Origin: Duganella flavida
Lineage (GTDB): Bacteria; Pseudomonadota; Gammaproteobacteria; Burkholderiales; Burkholderiaceae_D
Length of the DNA stretch: 64,000 bases
Assembly (NCBI RefSeq): GCF_009857445.1
Contig: NZ_WWCN01000002.1
Span: 124,001-188,000, forward strand
Reading direction: 5' to 3'
Below are positions 54,406 to 63,503 of the stretch, one piece after another. The notes beneath the pieces are model-generated. The model was not told the origin of the DNA, searched no databases, and was given only the letters and a program-made list of their open reading frames with translations. Position numbers and translations under genes: made by a program. Position 1 is the stretch's first letter; each line of letters starts with the position of its first letter.

Positions 54406-55884
54406 ATGAACACTGTTACTGATCTTGGCGCGCGGCGGGCGCAGGTGGCGGCGGCTTTGCAGCAGGTGCTGCCGGCGCGGGCTGTGTTGTCGGCGGTGGA
54501 GGATACCCGTCCGTATGAGTGCGACGGCCTGGCCGCGTATCGCCAGCTGCCGATGATAGTGGTGCTGCCGGATAGCGAGGCGCAAGTTGTCGCGGTGCTT
54601 AATGTCTGCAGAGAGCTTGGCGTGCCGGTGGTGCCGCGCGGCGCGGGGACTGGTTTGTCCGGCGGTGCGATGCCGATTGTGGATGGGGTGGTGCTGTCGA
54701 CTGCACGCCTCAACCGCATCGTGCGCATGGATGCGTATTCGCGGACGGCGGTGGTGCAGCCGGGCGTGCGCAACCTGGCGATTTCGGAAGCGGCCGCGCA
54801 GCATGGCTTGTACTATGCGCCGGATCCGTCGTCGCAGATTGCCTGCACCATCGGCGGCAATGTGGCCGAGAACTCGGGCGGTGTGCATTGTTTGAAGTAT
54901 GGCCTCACGGTGCATAACGTGCTGCGTGTGCGCATGGTGACGATAGATGGCGAGGTGGTGGAGTTGGGCAGCGAGGCGCTGGATGCGGCGGGGCTGGATC
55001 TGCTGTCGGTGTTCATCGGCTCCGAGGGTATGCTGGGCATCGTCACCGAGGTGACGGTGAAGCTGGTGCCCAAGCCGGCTACCGCGCGTGTGATCATGGC
55101 GTCGTTCGATGAAGTGGTGAAGGGCTGTCATGCCGTGGCGGCACTGATCGCTGCGGGCATTATCCCCGCCGGTCTGGAGATGATGGACCAGACTTCCTCG
55201 CGCATGGTGGAGCCGTTCGTCAAAGCTGGCTACGACACCGAAGCCGCCGCCATCCTGCTGTGCGAAGCCGATGGAACGATGGAGGAAGTGGAAGAGGACA
55301 TCGCGCGCATGACGGCGGTGCTGCATACGGCGGGCGCGATTGCGATTGCCGTGTCGCAGTCGGAAGCGGAGCGCCTCAAATTCTGGTCCGGCCGCAAGAA
55401 CGCCTTCCCTGCTGCGGGACGCATCTCGCCGGACTACTACTGCATGGACGGCACCATCCCGCGCAAGCGTTTGGGCGAGGTATTGGCGGGCATTGCGGCG
55501 ATGGAAAGCAAGTACGGCCTGCGCTGCGCCAACGTGTTCCACGCGGGCGACGGCAACCTGCATCCGCTGATCCTGTTCAATGCGAATATCCCGGACGAGT
55601 TTCACCGCGCTGAGGCGTTTGGCGCAGAGATCCTGGCGCTATGCGTGGAAGTCGGCGGCACCATCACCGGCGAGCATGGCGTGGGTATCGAGAAGATCAA
55701 TTCCATGTGCGTGCAGTTCAAACCCGCCGAACTGGAAGCCTTCTTCTCGGTGAAGCGCAGTTTCGATCCGGTCGGCTTGCTCAATCCCGACAAGGCGATT
55801 CCCACGCTGAACCGCTGCGCCGAATTCGGCAAGATGCACGTCAACGGTGGCGCGCTGCCGTTCTCCAACCTCCCTCGTTTTTGA
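54406..55884 (+). CDS. glcD: Glycolate oxidase FAD subunit GlcD
   Basis: A 492-residue flavoprotein. The FAD-binding domain has PRGAGTGLSGGAMP and DPSSQIACTIGGNVAENSGG, and the C-terminal cap ends with the glycolate-oxidase block GTITGEHGVGIEK. It oxidises glycolate (or D-lactate) to glyoxylate. ATG 54406 begins the conserved part. It leads the glcDEF genes, with GlcE starting 2 bases after its stop. No glcC regulator is adjacent. Confidence 0.95.
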   Translation: MNTVTDLGARRAQVAAALQQVLPARAVLSAVEDTRPYECDGLAAYRQLPMIVVLPDSEAQVVAVLNVCRELGVPVVPRGAGTGLSGGAMPIVDGVVLSTARLNRIVRMDAYSRTAVVQPGVRNLAISEAAAQHGLYYAPDPSSQIACTIGGNVAENSGGVHCLKYGLTVHNVLRVRMVTIDGEVVELGSEALDAAGLDLLSVFIGSEGMLGIVTEVTVKLVPKPATARVIMASFDEVVKGCHAVAALIAAGIIPAGLEMMDQTSSRMVEPFVKAGYDTEAAAILLCEADGTMEEVEEDIARMTAVLHTAGAIAIAVSQSEAERLKFWSGRKNAFPAAGRISPDYYCMDGTIPRKRLGEVLAGIAAMESKYGLRCANVFHAGDGNLHPLILFNANIPDEFHRAEAFGAEILALCVEVGGTITGEHGVGIEKINSMCVQFKPAELEAFFSVKRSFDPVGLLNPDKAIPTLNRCAEFGKMHVNGGALPFSNLPRF

Positions 55885-55886
55885 AG

Positions 55887-56951
55887 ATGACCATTTACGA
55901 CGAATTTGCTGATCGCATTCGCACCGCCAAGGCGCCGCTGCGCATACGCGGCGGCGGGACCAAGGACTGGTACGGGCAGGCGCTGGACGGCGAAGTGCTC
56001 GACACGCGCATCAACAGCGGCATTGTGTCTTACGAGCCTACGGAGCTGGTGATTACCGCGCGCTGCGGCACGCCGTTGGCGGAGATCGAGGCGCTGCTGG
56101 CGCAGCACAAGCAGATGCTGGCGTTTGAACCGCCGCGCTACCAAGGCTCGACCATTGGCGGTGTGGTGGCTAGCGCGCTGTCTGGCCCACGCCGCGCCAG
56201 CGCCGGTGCGGTACGTGATTTCGTGCTCGGCGCGGTGCTGATGGATGGACGCGGCGAGGTGCTGCGCTTCGGCGGGCAGGTGATGAAGAATGTGGCCGGC
56301 TATGATGTCTCGCGTCTGCTGGCTGGTTCGCTCGGTACGCTGGGACTGATACTCGAAGTGTCGCTCAAGGTGCTGCCGGTGCCGCTGCGCGAAGCCAGTA
56401 TACGATTTGAGATCAGCGAAATCGATGCGCTCACGCGGCTCAATGAATGGGCCGGACAGCCATTGCCGATATCAGCCAGCTGCTGGCATCAAGGCGTGCT
56501 GTCGTTGCGCTTGTCCGGTGCGGATGCGGCAGTGGAGGCGGCGCAGCGAAAACTGGGCGGGCAGCCGTTGGCCGGTGACGAAGCGTCGGCGTTCTGGGCC
56601 TCCTTGCGCGACCAGACGCACGGATATTTCAATGGCGGTAGTTTGTGGCGCATGTCCGTGCCGTCGCACGCCAGTGCGATTATTTTGCGCGGCGAGCAGT
56701 TGATCGAATGGGGCGGCGCACAGCGCTGGCTCAAGGTCGATGATGATGCGGCCGACGTCGCGGAGCGTGCGGCAGCCATACGCCGCAGCGTCGCCGCAGC
56801 AGGCGGTCATGCGACACTGTTCCGTGGCGGTGACAAGAGCGTGGGCGTGTTCCATCCGCTGGCGCCGGCGGTGGCGAAAATCCATGAGCGGCTCAAGCAG
56901 TCGTTTGATCCGGCGGGAATCTTCAATCCTGGGCGCATGTATGCAAACTAA
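55887..56951 (+). CDS. glcE: Glycolate oxidase FAD-binding subunit GlcE
   Basis: A 354-residue FAD_binding_4 protein related to GlcD but shorter: RIRGGGTKDWYG near the start, PRYQGSTIGGVVASALSGPR, and GQVMKNVAGYDVSRLLAGS as the typical GlcE block; the C-terminal FNPGRMY matches GlcE. It associates with GlcD and GlcF. It overlaps glcF by 11 bases. Confidence 0.94.
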   Translation: MTIYDEFADRIRTAKAPLRIRGGGTKDWYGQALDGEVLDTRINSGIVSYEPTELVITARCGTPLAEIEALLAQHKQMLAFEPPRYQGSTIGGVVASALSGPRRASAGAVRDFVLGAVLMDGRGEVLRFGGQVMKNVAGYDVSRLLAGSLGTLGLILEVSLKVLPVPLREASIRFEISEIDALTRLNEWAGQPLPISASCWHQGVLSLRLSGADAAVEAAQRKLGGQPLAGDEASAFWASLRDQTHGYFNGGSLWRMSVPSHASAIILRGEQLIEWGGAQRWLKVDDDAADVAERAAAIRRSVAAAGGHATLFRGGDKSVGVFHPLAPAVAKIHERLKQSFDPAGIFNPGRMYAN

Positions 56952-58173
56952 TTTTGCGGACTTCATCAAGCACACGCGCGAAGGCGAAGAGGCCGATGCC
57001 ATCCTGCGCACCTGCGTGCACTGTGGTTTTTGCACCGCGACCTGCCCAACTTACCAGTTGCTGGGCGATGAACTGGACGGCCCGCGCGGCCGCATTTATT
57101 TGATCAAGCAAGTGCTGGAAGGCGCGGAGGTCACGACCAGCACGCAGACGCACCTCGACCGCTGCCTCACCTGCCGCAACTGCGAGACCACCTGTCCGTC
57201 CGGTGTGAAGTATGGCCGGCTGGTGGACATCGGCCGCAAGGTGGTGGAGGAGCGTGTGCCTAGGCCGCTGGGTGAGCGCATCAAGCGCAAGCTGCTGATT
57301 GAAGGCTTAACGCGCAAGACCTTGTTTGGCGCGGCGCTGAGGGCAGGGCAGATCTTCCGCCCGCTGCTGTCGCCGGCCTTGCAGGACAAGGTACCAAAGC
57401 GTCAGAATGCAGGCGTGTGGCCGGTGCGCGAGCATGCGCGCAAGATGCTGGTGCTGGAAGGCTGTGCGCAGCCAGCGATGGCGCCGAATATCAACGCCGC
57501 CACCGCGCGCGTGCTGGATGTGCTGGACGTGCAGCTGATCGTCGCACCAAAGGCCGGCTGCTGCGGTGCGCTGCGACATCACATGAACGAGCAGGATGCG
57601 GCGTTGGAGGATATGCGCCGCAATATTGATGCGTGGTGGCCCTACGTGCAGCCGGACGGCGGCGCGGTCGAGGCCATCGTCATGACGGCATCAGGCTGCG
57701 GCGTCACGGTGAAAGAGTACGGCCATCTGCTGGCGCACGACAGCGCATACGCAGCGAAGGCCGCGCGCATCTCCGCGCTGACTAAAGACCTGAGCGAGAT
57801 CATGCCGCAGTTCGAGACCGAACTGGCGCAGCGCGTACGTGCAAGTAGTACAGGACGTGTCGCCTATCATCCTCCCTGCACGCTGCAGCATGGCCAGCAG
57901 ATACGCGGCAAAGTCGAAGGCGTATTGCGTGCAGTCGGTGTTGATGTGGTGCTGTGCGCCGATAGCCACTTGTGTTGCGGCTCGGCCGGCAGCTATTCGC
58001 TGCTGCAACCAGAACTCTCGTTACAACTGCGTGACCGCAAGCTCGCCAATCTTGAAGACACCGGCGCACAAACCATCGTCTCCGCCAACGTCGGCTGCAC
58101 CGCACACCTGCAGTCTGGCACCGAAACACCAGTACTGCACTGGATCGAACTGATAGACCGCGCCTTAAATTAA
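56941..58173 (+). CDS. glcF: Glycolate oxidase iron-sulphur subunit GlcF
   Basis: A 410-residue protein with two 4Fe-4S motifs (CVHCGFCTATCPTYQ and CLTCRNCETTCPSG) and two cysteine-rich CCG-type domains (GCCGALRHHM; LCCGSAGSYSLLQ) that pass electrons toward quinone. It completes glcDEF. Its last 9 bases overlap the end of the convergent GGDEF/EAL gene. Confidence 0.95.
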   Translation: MQTNFADFIKHTREGEEADAILRTCVHCGFCTATCPTYQLLGDELDGPRGRIYLIKQVLEGAEVTTSTQTHLDRCLTCRNCETTCPSGVKYGRLVDIGRKVVEERVPRPLGERIKRKLLIEGLTRKTLFGAALRAGQIFRPLLSPALQDKVPKRQNAGVWPVREHARKMLVLEGCAQPAMAPNINAATARVLDVLDVQLIVAPKAGCCGALRHHMNEQDAALEDMRRNIDAWWPYVQPDGGAVEAIVMTASGCGVTVKEYGHLLAHDSAYAAKAARISALTKDLSEIMPQFETELAQRVRASSTGRVAYHPPCTLQHGQQIRGKVEGVLRAVGVDVVLCADSHLCCGSAGSYSLLQPELSLQLRDRKLANLEDTGAQTIVSANVGCTAHLQSGTETPVLHWIELIDRALN

Positions 58174-60705
58174 GGCCATCTGCGCGGTGCCGCCGGCTGG
58201 CTCGCCGTGCAGGCTGGTGATCGGCGGCAGACTGGCGGCGGCTTGCCACACAGCGGCGGTGTTAAAGCTGGCGACCCATGACAGCACGTCATCCGCCGGC
58301 ATCGGGCGGGCAATGCCGTAGCCTTGCGCCAGGTCGCAGCCAAGGCGCATCAGCATGGCGCCGTGTTCGATGGTCTCCACACCTTCCGCAATCACGCCCA
58401 AGCCGAACGAGCGCGCCAGCCCGATGACTGCGCTCACCAGATGCAGGTCGTCGCGGTCCACCAGCATATTGCGCACGAAGCTTTGATCGATCTTCAAGAT
58501 ATCGGCCGGCAGGCGCTTGAGGTAAGACATGGACGAATAGCCGGTGCCGAAATCATCGAGCGCAAAGCTGATGCCCAGTGCCTGGCAATCCTGCATGATG
58601 CCGCGTACATGGGCGATATCGCTGAGCGCTGACGATTCCAGGATCTCCAGCTCCAGCATATGCGGCGGCACGTCCGGGAATTCGGCCAGTATCGCCGTCA
58701 GCCGCGCGACGAAATCATGGCGCTGGAAATGGCGCGCCGCGATGTTCACGCTGATCACCCAGAGCGAGTCGAACGCGCGCCACGATTGCAGTTGGCGCAG
58801 CGCCTCGCGCAGCACCCATTCGCCGATATCGACAATCACATCGCTGTGCTCCACGATGGGCAGGAACTCGCCCGGCGCGATGATGCCGCGCTGCGGATGC
58901 TGCCAGCGCAGCAGCGCCTCCATGCCAATAATGCGGCCTTTGCGCATATCCAGCTTCGGCTGGTAGTACAGCACCAGCTCATTGGCCAGCACCGCGTTGC
59001 GCACTTCGGTGCGGCGGTTGTGGTGCGTGCGCACTTGTTCATCGAGATCGGCGTCGAAGAAGTGCGCGCGATTGCGGCCCGTGATCTTGGCCTGGTACAG
59101 CGCCTGGTCCGCGTGGCGCAGCAGGCTGTCGGCGCTGATGTCGCTGCCGGTGTAGACCGCGATGCCGACGCTGGCCGACATGCTCACCGCATCGCCGTCG
59201 CAGAGATAGTCGCGCGCCAGGTCGGCCATCAAATTACCTATTGCGGTGTCGATGGCAGCGCGGTTGTCCAGCTCCGGTAGCAGCAGCACGAATTCATCGC
59301 CACCCAAACGCGCCACGTAGTGACGCTGGCCCGCAAAGTCGTGCAGGCGGCTGGCGGCCTGCTTGAGGATTTCGTCGCCCACGGCCTGGCCCAGCGACTG
59401 GTTCACATGCTGGAAGTGATCTAGGTCGAACAGGCACACGGCCAGCAGGTAATTATGCTCGCGCGCCCGCGCGACCTCCTGCTCGAAACGCTGCGCCAGT
59501 GCGGCGCGGTTGGGCAGGCCGGTGAGGATGTCGTGATTGCTCTGCCACGAAATCTGCTGTATCAACTGGCGGCGCTCGGTCACGTCGCGGAACACCAGCA
59601 CCGAGCCTTGCACTTCGCCGTGCGGCGTGCGGATGGCGTTGGCCGTGTACTCCACGGTGCGCGTCTGGCCCATGCGGTTGCGCAGGCTTTGATTACTCAC
59701 CTTGATTACTTCGCCGCCGGCGTAAATCGCCTTCATCGATTTGAGCAGCGAGTGCTGGCCGAAGTTATTCGCCAACACAAACACCTGGTGCAGCTCCATG
59801 CCGCGTGCGCGCGATCCTGCCCAGCCGGTCAGCTGCTGTGCCACTTCGTTGATGGTTTCGATACGGCCTGTCAGGTCGGTGGTGATGACGGCATCGCCGA
59901 TGGATGTCAGCGTGACTTCGATACGGTCCTTCTCCACTTGCAGCTGCTTTTGCGCCAGCACGGTGCGCGCCAACTGCGCGCTCAGGTCATCCTGGCTTTG
60001 CTGCAGCTTGTGCACCAGCGCCTGCACGCGCTGCGCCATGTTGTTGAAGGTGGAGGCCAGCATGCGCGCCTCCAGCGTGCCGCGCACCGGCAGGCGCACA
60101 TCGTGCTCGCCCTGTTGGAAGCGATGCGTGGCGTCGGCCAGCCGGCGCAGCATGCGCTTGTTGGCGAAGATGATAATCCCCAGCAGCGTGTAGATGATGG
60201 TGATGTTGACCAGCGAGAGCATTGCCTGCTGATGCACATTGCGCCACACCTGCATCAGCGGCAGCGTCGGTTCAAAGCTCAGCGACAGCGTAGCGCTGCC
60301 GATCTGGCTATTCTGGTTGATGGCGGCGATGGGACTGAGGCGCGTGAACCAAGCCGGATACGCCGCTTGTGGCGGCGCGTTGCGCAAGGCTTCCAGATGG
60401 CCGCCGGCATAATCGAGCCGCGCCGCCGCCAGGTCGGCATTCAGCAGTAAGGCAGAGGAGAGCGCGGCGTCGATGCTGCCGCGGTCCGGCGTGGCCAGCG
60501 GCGGTTGCAAGGTCTTGCGCAAATGCGCGGCCAGTTCGCCGGCATCCTTCTGGTAGCGCGCGTTGGCGTAGCTGGTTTCAGACTCCAGCAACAGCTGGTA
60601 TCGCACGCCCACCACCACCGCGATGATGACAAAAATAGGTACGAACAGCCGGGAATACATCCCCATGCGTAACCAAGGCGAGATGAGCTTCCCCAGCAAG
60701 GGCAT
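58165..60705 (-). CDS. Membrane PAS-GGDEF-EAL c-di-GMP signalling protein
   Basis: An 846-residue inner-membrane protein: helix at about 16-38, a periplasmic segment to about 165, second helix 166-188, HAMP, coiled coil, a PAS domain (ITSIGDAVITTDLTGRIETI) with a PAC-like end, GGDEF (ARLGGDEFVLLLPE) and EAL (GMEALLRWQHP, DDFGTGYSS, IAEGVET). The GGDEF and EAL catalytic residues are present, so both diguanylate cyclase and phosphodiesterase activity are possible. No RxxD inhibitory site precedes GGDEF. It is the fourth gene after pilT-pilU-gpx, overlapping gpx by one base, which points to control of twitching or surface behaviour. Confidence 0.93.
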   Translation of the reverse strand: MPLLGKLISPWLRMGMYSRLFVPIFVIIAVVVGVRYQLLLESETSYANARYQKDAGELAAHLRKTLQPPLATPDRGSIDAALSSALLLNADLAAARLDYAGGHLEALRNAPPQAAYPAWFTRLSPIAAINQNSQIGSATLSLSFEPTLPLMQVWRNVHQQAMLSLVNITIIYTLLGIIIFANKRMLRRLADATHRFQQGEHDVRLPVRGTLEARMLASTFNNMAQRVQALVHKLQQSQDDLSAQLARTVLAQKQLQVEKDRIEVTLTSIGDAVITTDLTGRIETINEVAQQLTGWAGSRARGMELHQVFVLANNFGQHSLLKSMKAIYAGGEVIKVSNQSLRNRMGQTRTVEYTANAIRTPHGEVQGSVLVFRDVTERRQLIQQISWQSNHDILTGLPNRAALAQRFEQEVARAREHNYLLAVCLFDLDHFQHVNQSLGQAVGDEILKQAASRLHDFAGQRHYVARLGGDEFVLLLPELDNRAAIDTAIGNLMADLARDYLCDGDAVSMSASVGIAVYTGSDISADSLLRHADQALYQAKITGRNRAHFFDADLDEQVRTHHNRRTEVRNAVLANELVLYYQPKLDMRKGRIIGMEALLRWQHPQRGIIAPGEFLPIVEHSDVIVDIGEWVLREALRQLQSWRAFDSLWVISVNIAARHFQRHDFVARLTAILAEFPDVPPHMLELEILESSALSDIAHVRGIMQDCQALGISFALDDFGTGYSSMSYLKRLPADILKIDQSFVRNMLVDRDDLHLVSAVIGLARSFGLGVIAEGVETIEHGAMLMRLGCDLAQGYGIARPMPADDVLSWVASFNTAAVWQAAASLPPITSLHGEPAGGTAQMALI

Positions 60706-61190
60706 TACTCGGCCAGCAGTTTTTCAATGTCCGCGACCAGCTGCTCCGGTTTGGTGGCCGGAGCGTAGCGGTCATAGACGGTGCCGTCCTTGCGGATCAG
60801 AAATTTAGTGAAGTTCCATTTGATGCGTTCGGTGCCGAGGATGCCGGGCGCGTCCTTCTTCAGCTTCTGGAACAGCGGGTGGGCCTGTGCGCCGTTGACG
60901 TCGATCTTGGCAAACAGCGGGAAAGTGACGCCGTAGTTCTTCTCGCAGAAGGCGCCGATTTCCTCGGCCTGACCAGGCTCCTGCGCGCCGAACTGGTTGC
61001 ACGGGAAGCCCAGCACTTCGACACCGCGGTCTTTAAATTGCTGGTACACCGCCTCCAGTCCCTTGTATTGCGGCGTGAAGCCGCACTTGCTGGCGGTGTT
61101 GACGATTAAAAGTACTTTGCCCTTGTACTGGGCCAGGTCGATGGATGGGCCGGACAAGCTGTCGGCGGAGAGATCGAAAATAGTGGTCAT
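60705..61190 (-). CDS. Glutathione peroxidase-family thiol peroxidase
   Basis: A 161-residue peroxidase with the active-site cysteine at residue 36 (NTASKCGFTPQ), glutamine in PCNQFGAQEPG and tryptophan in IKWNFTKFLI, the usual catalytic set. Cys rather than selenocysteine indicates a bacterial, probably thioredoxin-linked, enzyme (BtuE-like). Its start overlaps the pilU stop by one base and its stop overlaps the following start by one base (TAATG in both cases). Confidence 0.93.
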   Translation of the reverse strand: MTTIFDLSADSLSGPSIDLAQYKGKVLLIVNTASKCGFTPQYKGLEAVYQQFKDRGVEVLGFPCNQFGAQEPGQAEEIGAFCEKNYGVTFPLFAKIDVNGAQAHPLFQKLKKDAPGILGTERIKWNFTKFLIRKDGTVYDRYAPATKPEQLVADIEKLLAE

Positions 61191-62326
61191 TAAACGATGC
61201 CTAAATGTTCGGTGCCGGCGGAGAGGTCGCGGTTTTTCGCGGCCTTGCCTTCCAGCTTGATGGCCAGGCGCAGGTCGTTGACGGAGTCAGCGTTGCGCAA
61301 GGCGTCTTCGTAGGTGATGAGGTCGGCTTCATGCAGATCGAACAGGGACTGGTCGAAGGTTTGCATGCCGAGCTCGCGGGATTTCTTCATCAGCTCTTTG
61401 ATCTCGTGCACCTGGCCTTTGAAAATCAGGTCGGAAATCAGCGGTGAGTTGAGCATGATTTCGATGGCGACCGCGCGGCCCTTGGATTCCTTCTTAGGCA
61501 CCAGGCGCTGCGAAATCATGCCTTTCAGGTTGAGCGACAAGTCCATCAACAGCTGGGCGCGGCGCTCTTCCGGGAAGAAGTTGATGATGCGGTCCAGCGC
61601 CTGATTGGAACTGTTGGCGTGCAGGGTGGCCAGGCACAGGTGGCCGGTTTCGGCGAAGGCGATGGCGTGGTCCATGGTTTCGCGGTCGCGGATCTCGCCG
61701 ATCTGGATCACGTCCGGCGCCTGGCGCAGGGTGTTTTTCAGCGCTACGGCCCAGTCCTCGGTATCGACGCCGACTTCGCGCTGGGTGACGATGCAATTCT
61801 TATGCGGGTGGACGTACTCCACCGGATCTTCAATCGTGATGATGTGGCCGTAGCTGTTTTCGTTGCGGTAGCCCAGCATGGCGGCCAGCGTGGTCGATTT
61901 GCCGGAGCCGGTGGCGCCGACCATGATCACCAGGCCGCGCTTGGACATCACCACATCCTTCAGTACTTCAGGCAGACCGAGGTCTTCCAGTTTCGGGATT
62001 TCCGAGGTGATGGTCCGCAGCACCATGCCGACTGAGCTCATCTGCACGAAGGCGGAGACCCGGAAGCGGCCGATATCGCCGGGGCTGATGGCGAAGTTGG
62101 CTTCCTTGGTCAGCTCGAAATTGGCAGCCTGCTTGTCGTTCATGATGGAACGGGCCAGGTCCAGCGTGTGGGCCGAGGTCAGCACCTGCGACGATACCGG
62201 CGTCATCTTGCCATCGATCTTGATGGCAGGCGGGAAGCCGGCGGTGATGAACAAGTCCGAACCCTTCTTGGCCAGCATCAGGCGCAGCAGGTCGAACATG
62301 AATTTAGAGGCCTGGTCGCGTTCCAT
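61190..62326 (-). CDS. pilU: Type IV pilus retraction ATPase PilU
   Basis: A 378-residue secretion-superfamily ATPase with Walker A GATGSGKSTTLAAM, Asp box TIEDPVEYVHPH, Walker B IQIGEIRDRETMD and His box HLCLATLHANSS. The longer C-terminus (ending SAGTEHLGIV) and the NEN-SYGHIITIED stretch separate it from PilT. It assists PilT in pilus retraction. It follows pilT, with palindromic element copy 4 in the gap. Confidence 0.93.
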   Translation of the reverse strand: MERDQASKFMFDLLRLMLAKKGSDLFITAGFPPAIKIDGKMTPVSSQVLTSAHTLDLARSIMNDKQAANFELTKEANFAISPGDIGRFRVSAFVQMSSVGMVLRTITSEIPKLEDLGLPEVLKDVVMSKRGLVIMVGATGSGKSTTLAAMLGYRNENSYGHIITIEDPVEYVHPHKNCIVTQREVGVDTEDWAVALKNTLRQAPDVIQIGEIRDRETMDHAIAFAETGHLCLATLHANSSNQALDRIINFFPEERRAQLLMDLSLNLKGMISQRLVPKKESKGRAVAIEIMLNSPLISDLIFKGQVHEIKELMKKSRELGMQTFDQSLFDLHEADLITYEDALRNADSVNDLRLAIKLEGKAAKNRDLSAGTEHLGIV

Positions 62327-62342
62327 ATTAAATCCTTCAATT

Positions 62343-62395
62343 CGGGGTCAGCTCTGTCAAATGGACATTTTGTCCATTTGACAGAGCTGACCCCG
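62343..62395. repeat. Long palindromic element, copy 4 (short form), between pilT and pilU
   Basis: Perfect 25-base arms (62343-62367 and 62371-62395) around a TTT loop. They begin CGGGGTCAGCTCTGTCAAAT. This copy lacks the 34-41-base centre seen in copies 1-3. It lies inside an apparent operon, 16 bases from the pilU start and 4 bases from the pilT stop, so it would form a strong RNA hairpin between the two cistrons. Confidence 0.95.
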
Positions 62396-62399
62396 GGTT

Positions 62400-63443
62400 T
62401 TAGCCTGGGAAGTTGTCCGGCGTCTTGGCGGCGTTGCGGGCGGTGGCGGCGCTGATGATGTTGCGGCGGACCAGGTCAGTCAGGTTCTGGTCTAGCGTCT
62501 GCATGCCGACGCCGCTGCCGGTCTGGATCGCCGAGTACATTTGCGCGATCTTGGCTTCGCGGATCAGGTTGCGGATGGCCGGCGTTGCTACCATGATTTC
62601 GTGCGCGGCCACGCGGCCGGCGCCGTCCTTGGTTTTCAGCAGGGTTTGGGAAATCACGGCTTGCAAGGATTCGGACAGCATGGCGCGGACCATTTCCTTT
62701 TCATCGGCCGGGAACACGTCGACGATACGGTCGATGGTCTTGGCCGCCGATGAGGTGTGCAGGGTGCCGAAGACCAGGTGGCCGGTTTCCGCCGCTGACA
62801 GCGCCAAACGGATGGTTTCCAGGTCGCGCAGCTCGCCCACCAAAATCGCATCCGGGTCTTCGCGCAGCGCCGAGCGCAGCGCGTTGTTGAACGACAGTGT
62901 GTGCGGGCCGACTTCACGCTGGTTGATCAGGCATTTCTTGGATTCGTGTACAAACTCGATCGGGTCTTCAATCGTCAGGATGTGGCCGTACTCGTTTTCG
63001 TTGAGGTGGTTGACCATCGCTGCCAGCGTGGTCGATTTGCCGGAGCCGGTCGGGCCGGTCACCAGCACCAGGCCGCGCGGCTTCAGCGCGAATTCGGCAA
63101 AAATCTTGGGCGCGTTCAGGTCTTCCAGGCTGAGGATCTTGGATGGAATGGTCCGCAGCACCGCCGACGCCCCGCGCTCCTGGTTGTAGGCATTGACGCG
63201 GAAGCGGGCCAGTCCCGGAATCGCGAACGAGAAGTCGATCTCCAGCATCTCCTCGTACACCTTGCGCTGGCCGTCGTTCATGATGTCATAAATCATGCTG
63301 TGCACGTCCTTGTGCTCCAGCGGCGGCAGGTTGATGCGGCGTACGTCGCCGTGTACCCGTATCATCGGCGGCAGGCCGGCCGACAGGTGCAAGTCCGAGG
63401 CTTTGTTCTTGACAGAGAATGCGAGTAGTTCGGAGATGTCCAT
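62400..63443 (-). CDS. pilT: Type IV pilus retraction ATPase PilT
   Basis: A 347-residue hexameric ATPase powering pilus retraction: MDISELLAFSVKNKASDLHL at the start, Walker A GPTGSGKST, Asp box ILTIEDPIEFVHES, Walker B LVGELRDLETIRLAL and His box HLVFGTLHTSSA, with the C-terminal AIRNLIREAKIAQMYSAIQT block needed for retraction. The ribosome site is AGGGA. It is divergent from the YggS-family gene. Confidence 0.97.
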   Translation of the reverse strand: MDISELLAFSVKNKASDLHLSAGLPPMIRVHGDVRRINLPPLEHKDVHSMIYDIMNDGQRKVYEEMLEIDFSFAIPGLARFRVNAYNQERGASAVLRTIPSKILSLEDLNAPKIFAEFALKPRGLVLVTGPTGSGKSTTLAAMVNHLNENEYGHILTIEDPIEFVHESKKCLINQREVGPHTLSFNNALRSALREDPDAILVGELRDLETIRLALSAAETGHLVFGTLHTSSAAKTIDRIVDVFPADEKEMVRAMLSESLQAVISQTLLKTKDGAGRVAAHEIMVATPAIRNLIREAKIAQMYSAIQTGSGVGMQTLDQNLTDLVRRNIISAATARNAAKTPDNFPG

Positions 63444-63503
63444 TTATAATCCCTGCTGAATGATGCCGCCATTGGCCGGTTTAACGTTTTTTACTCATTG
63501 ATT

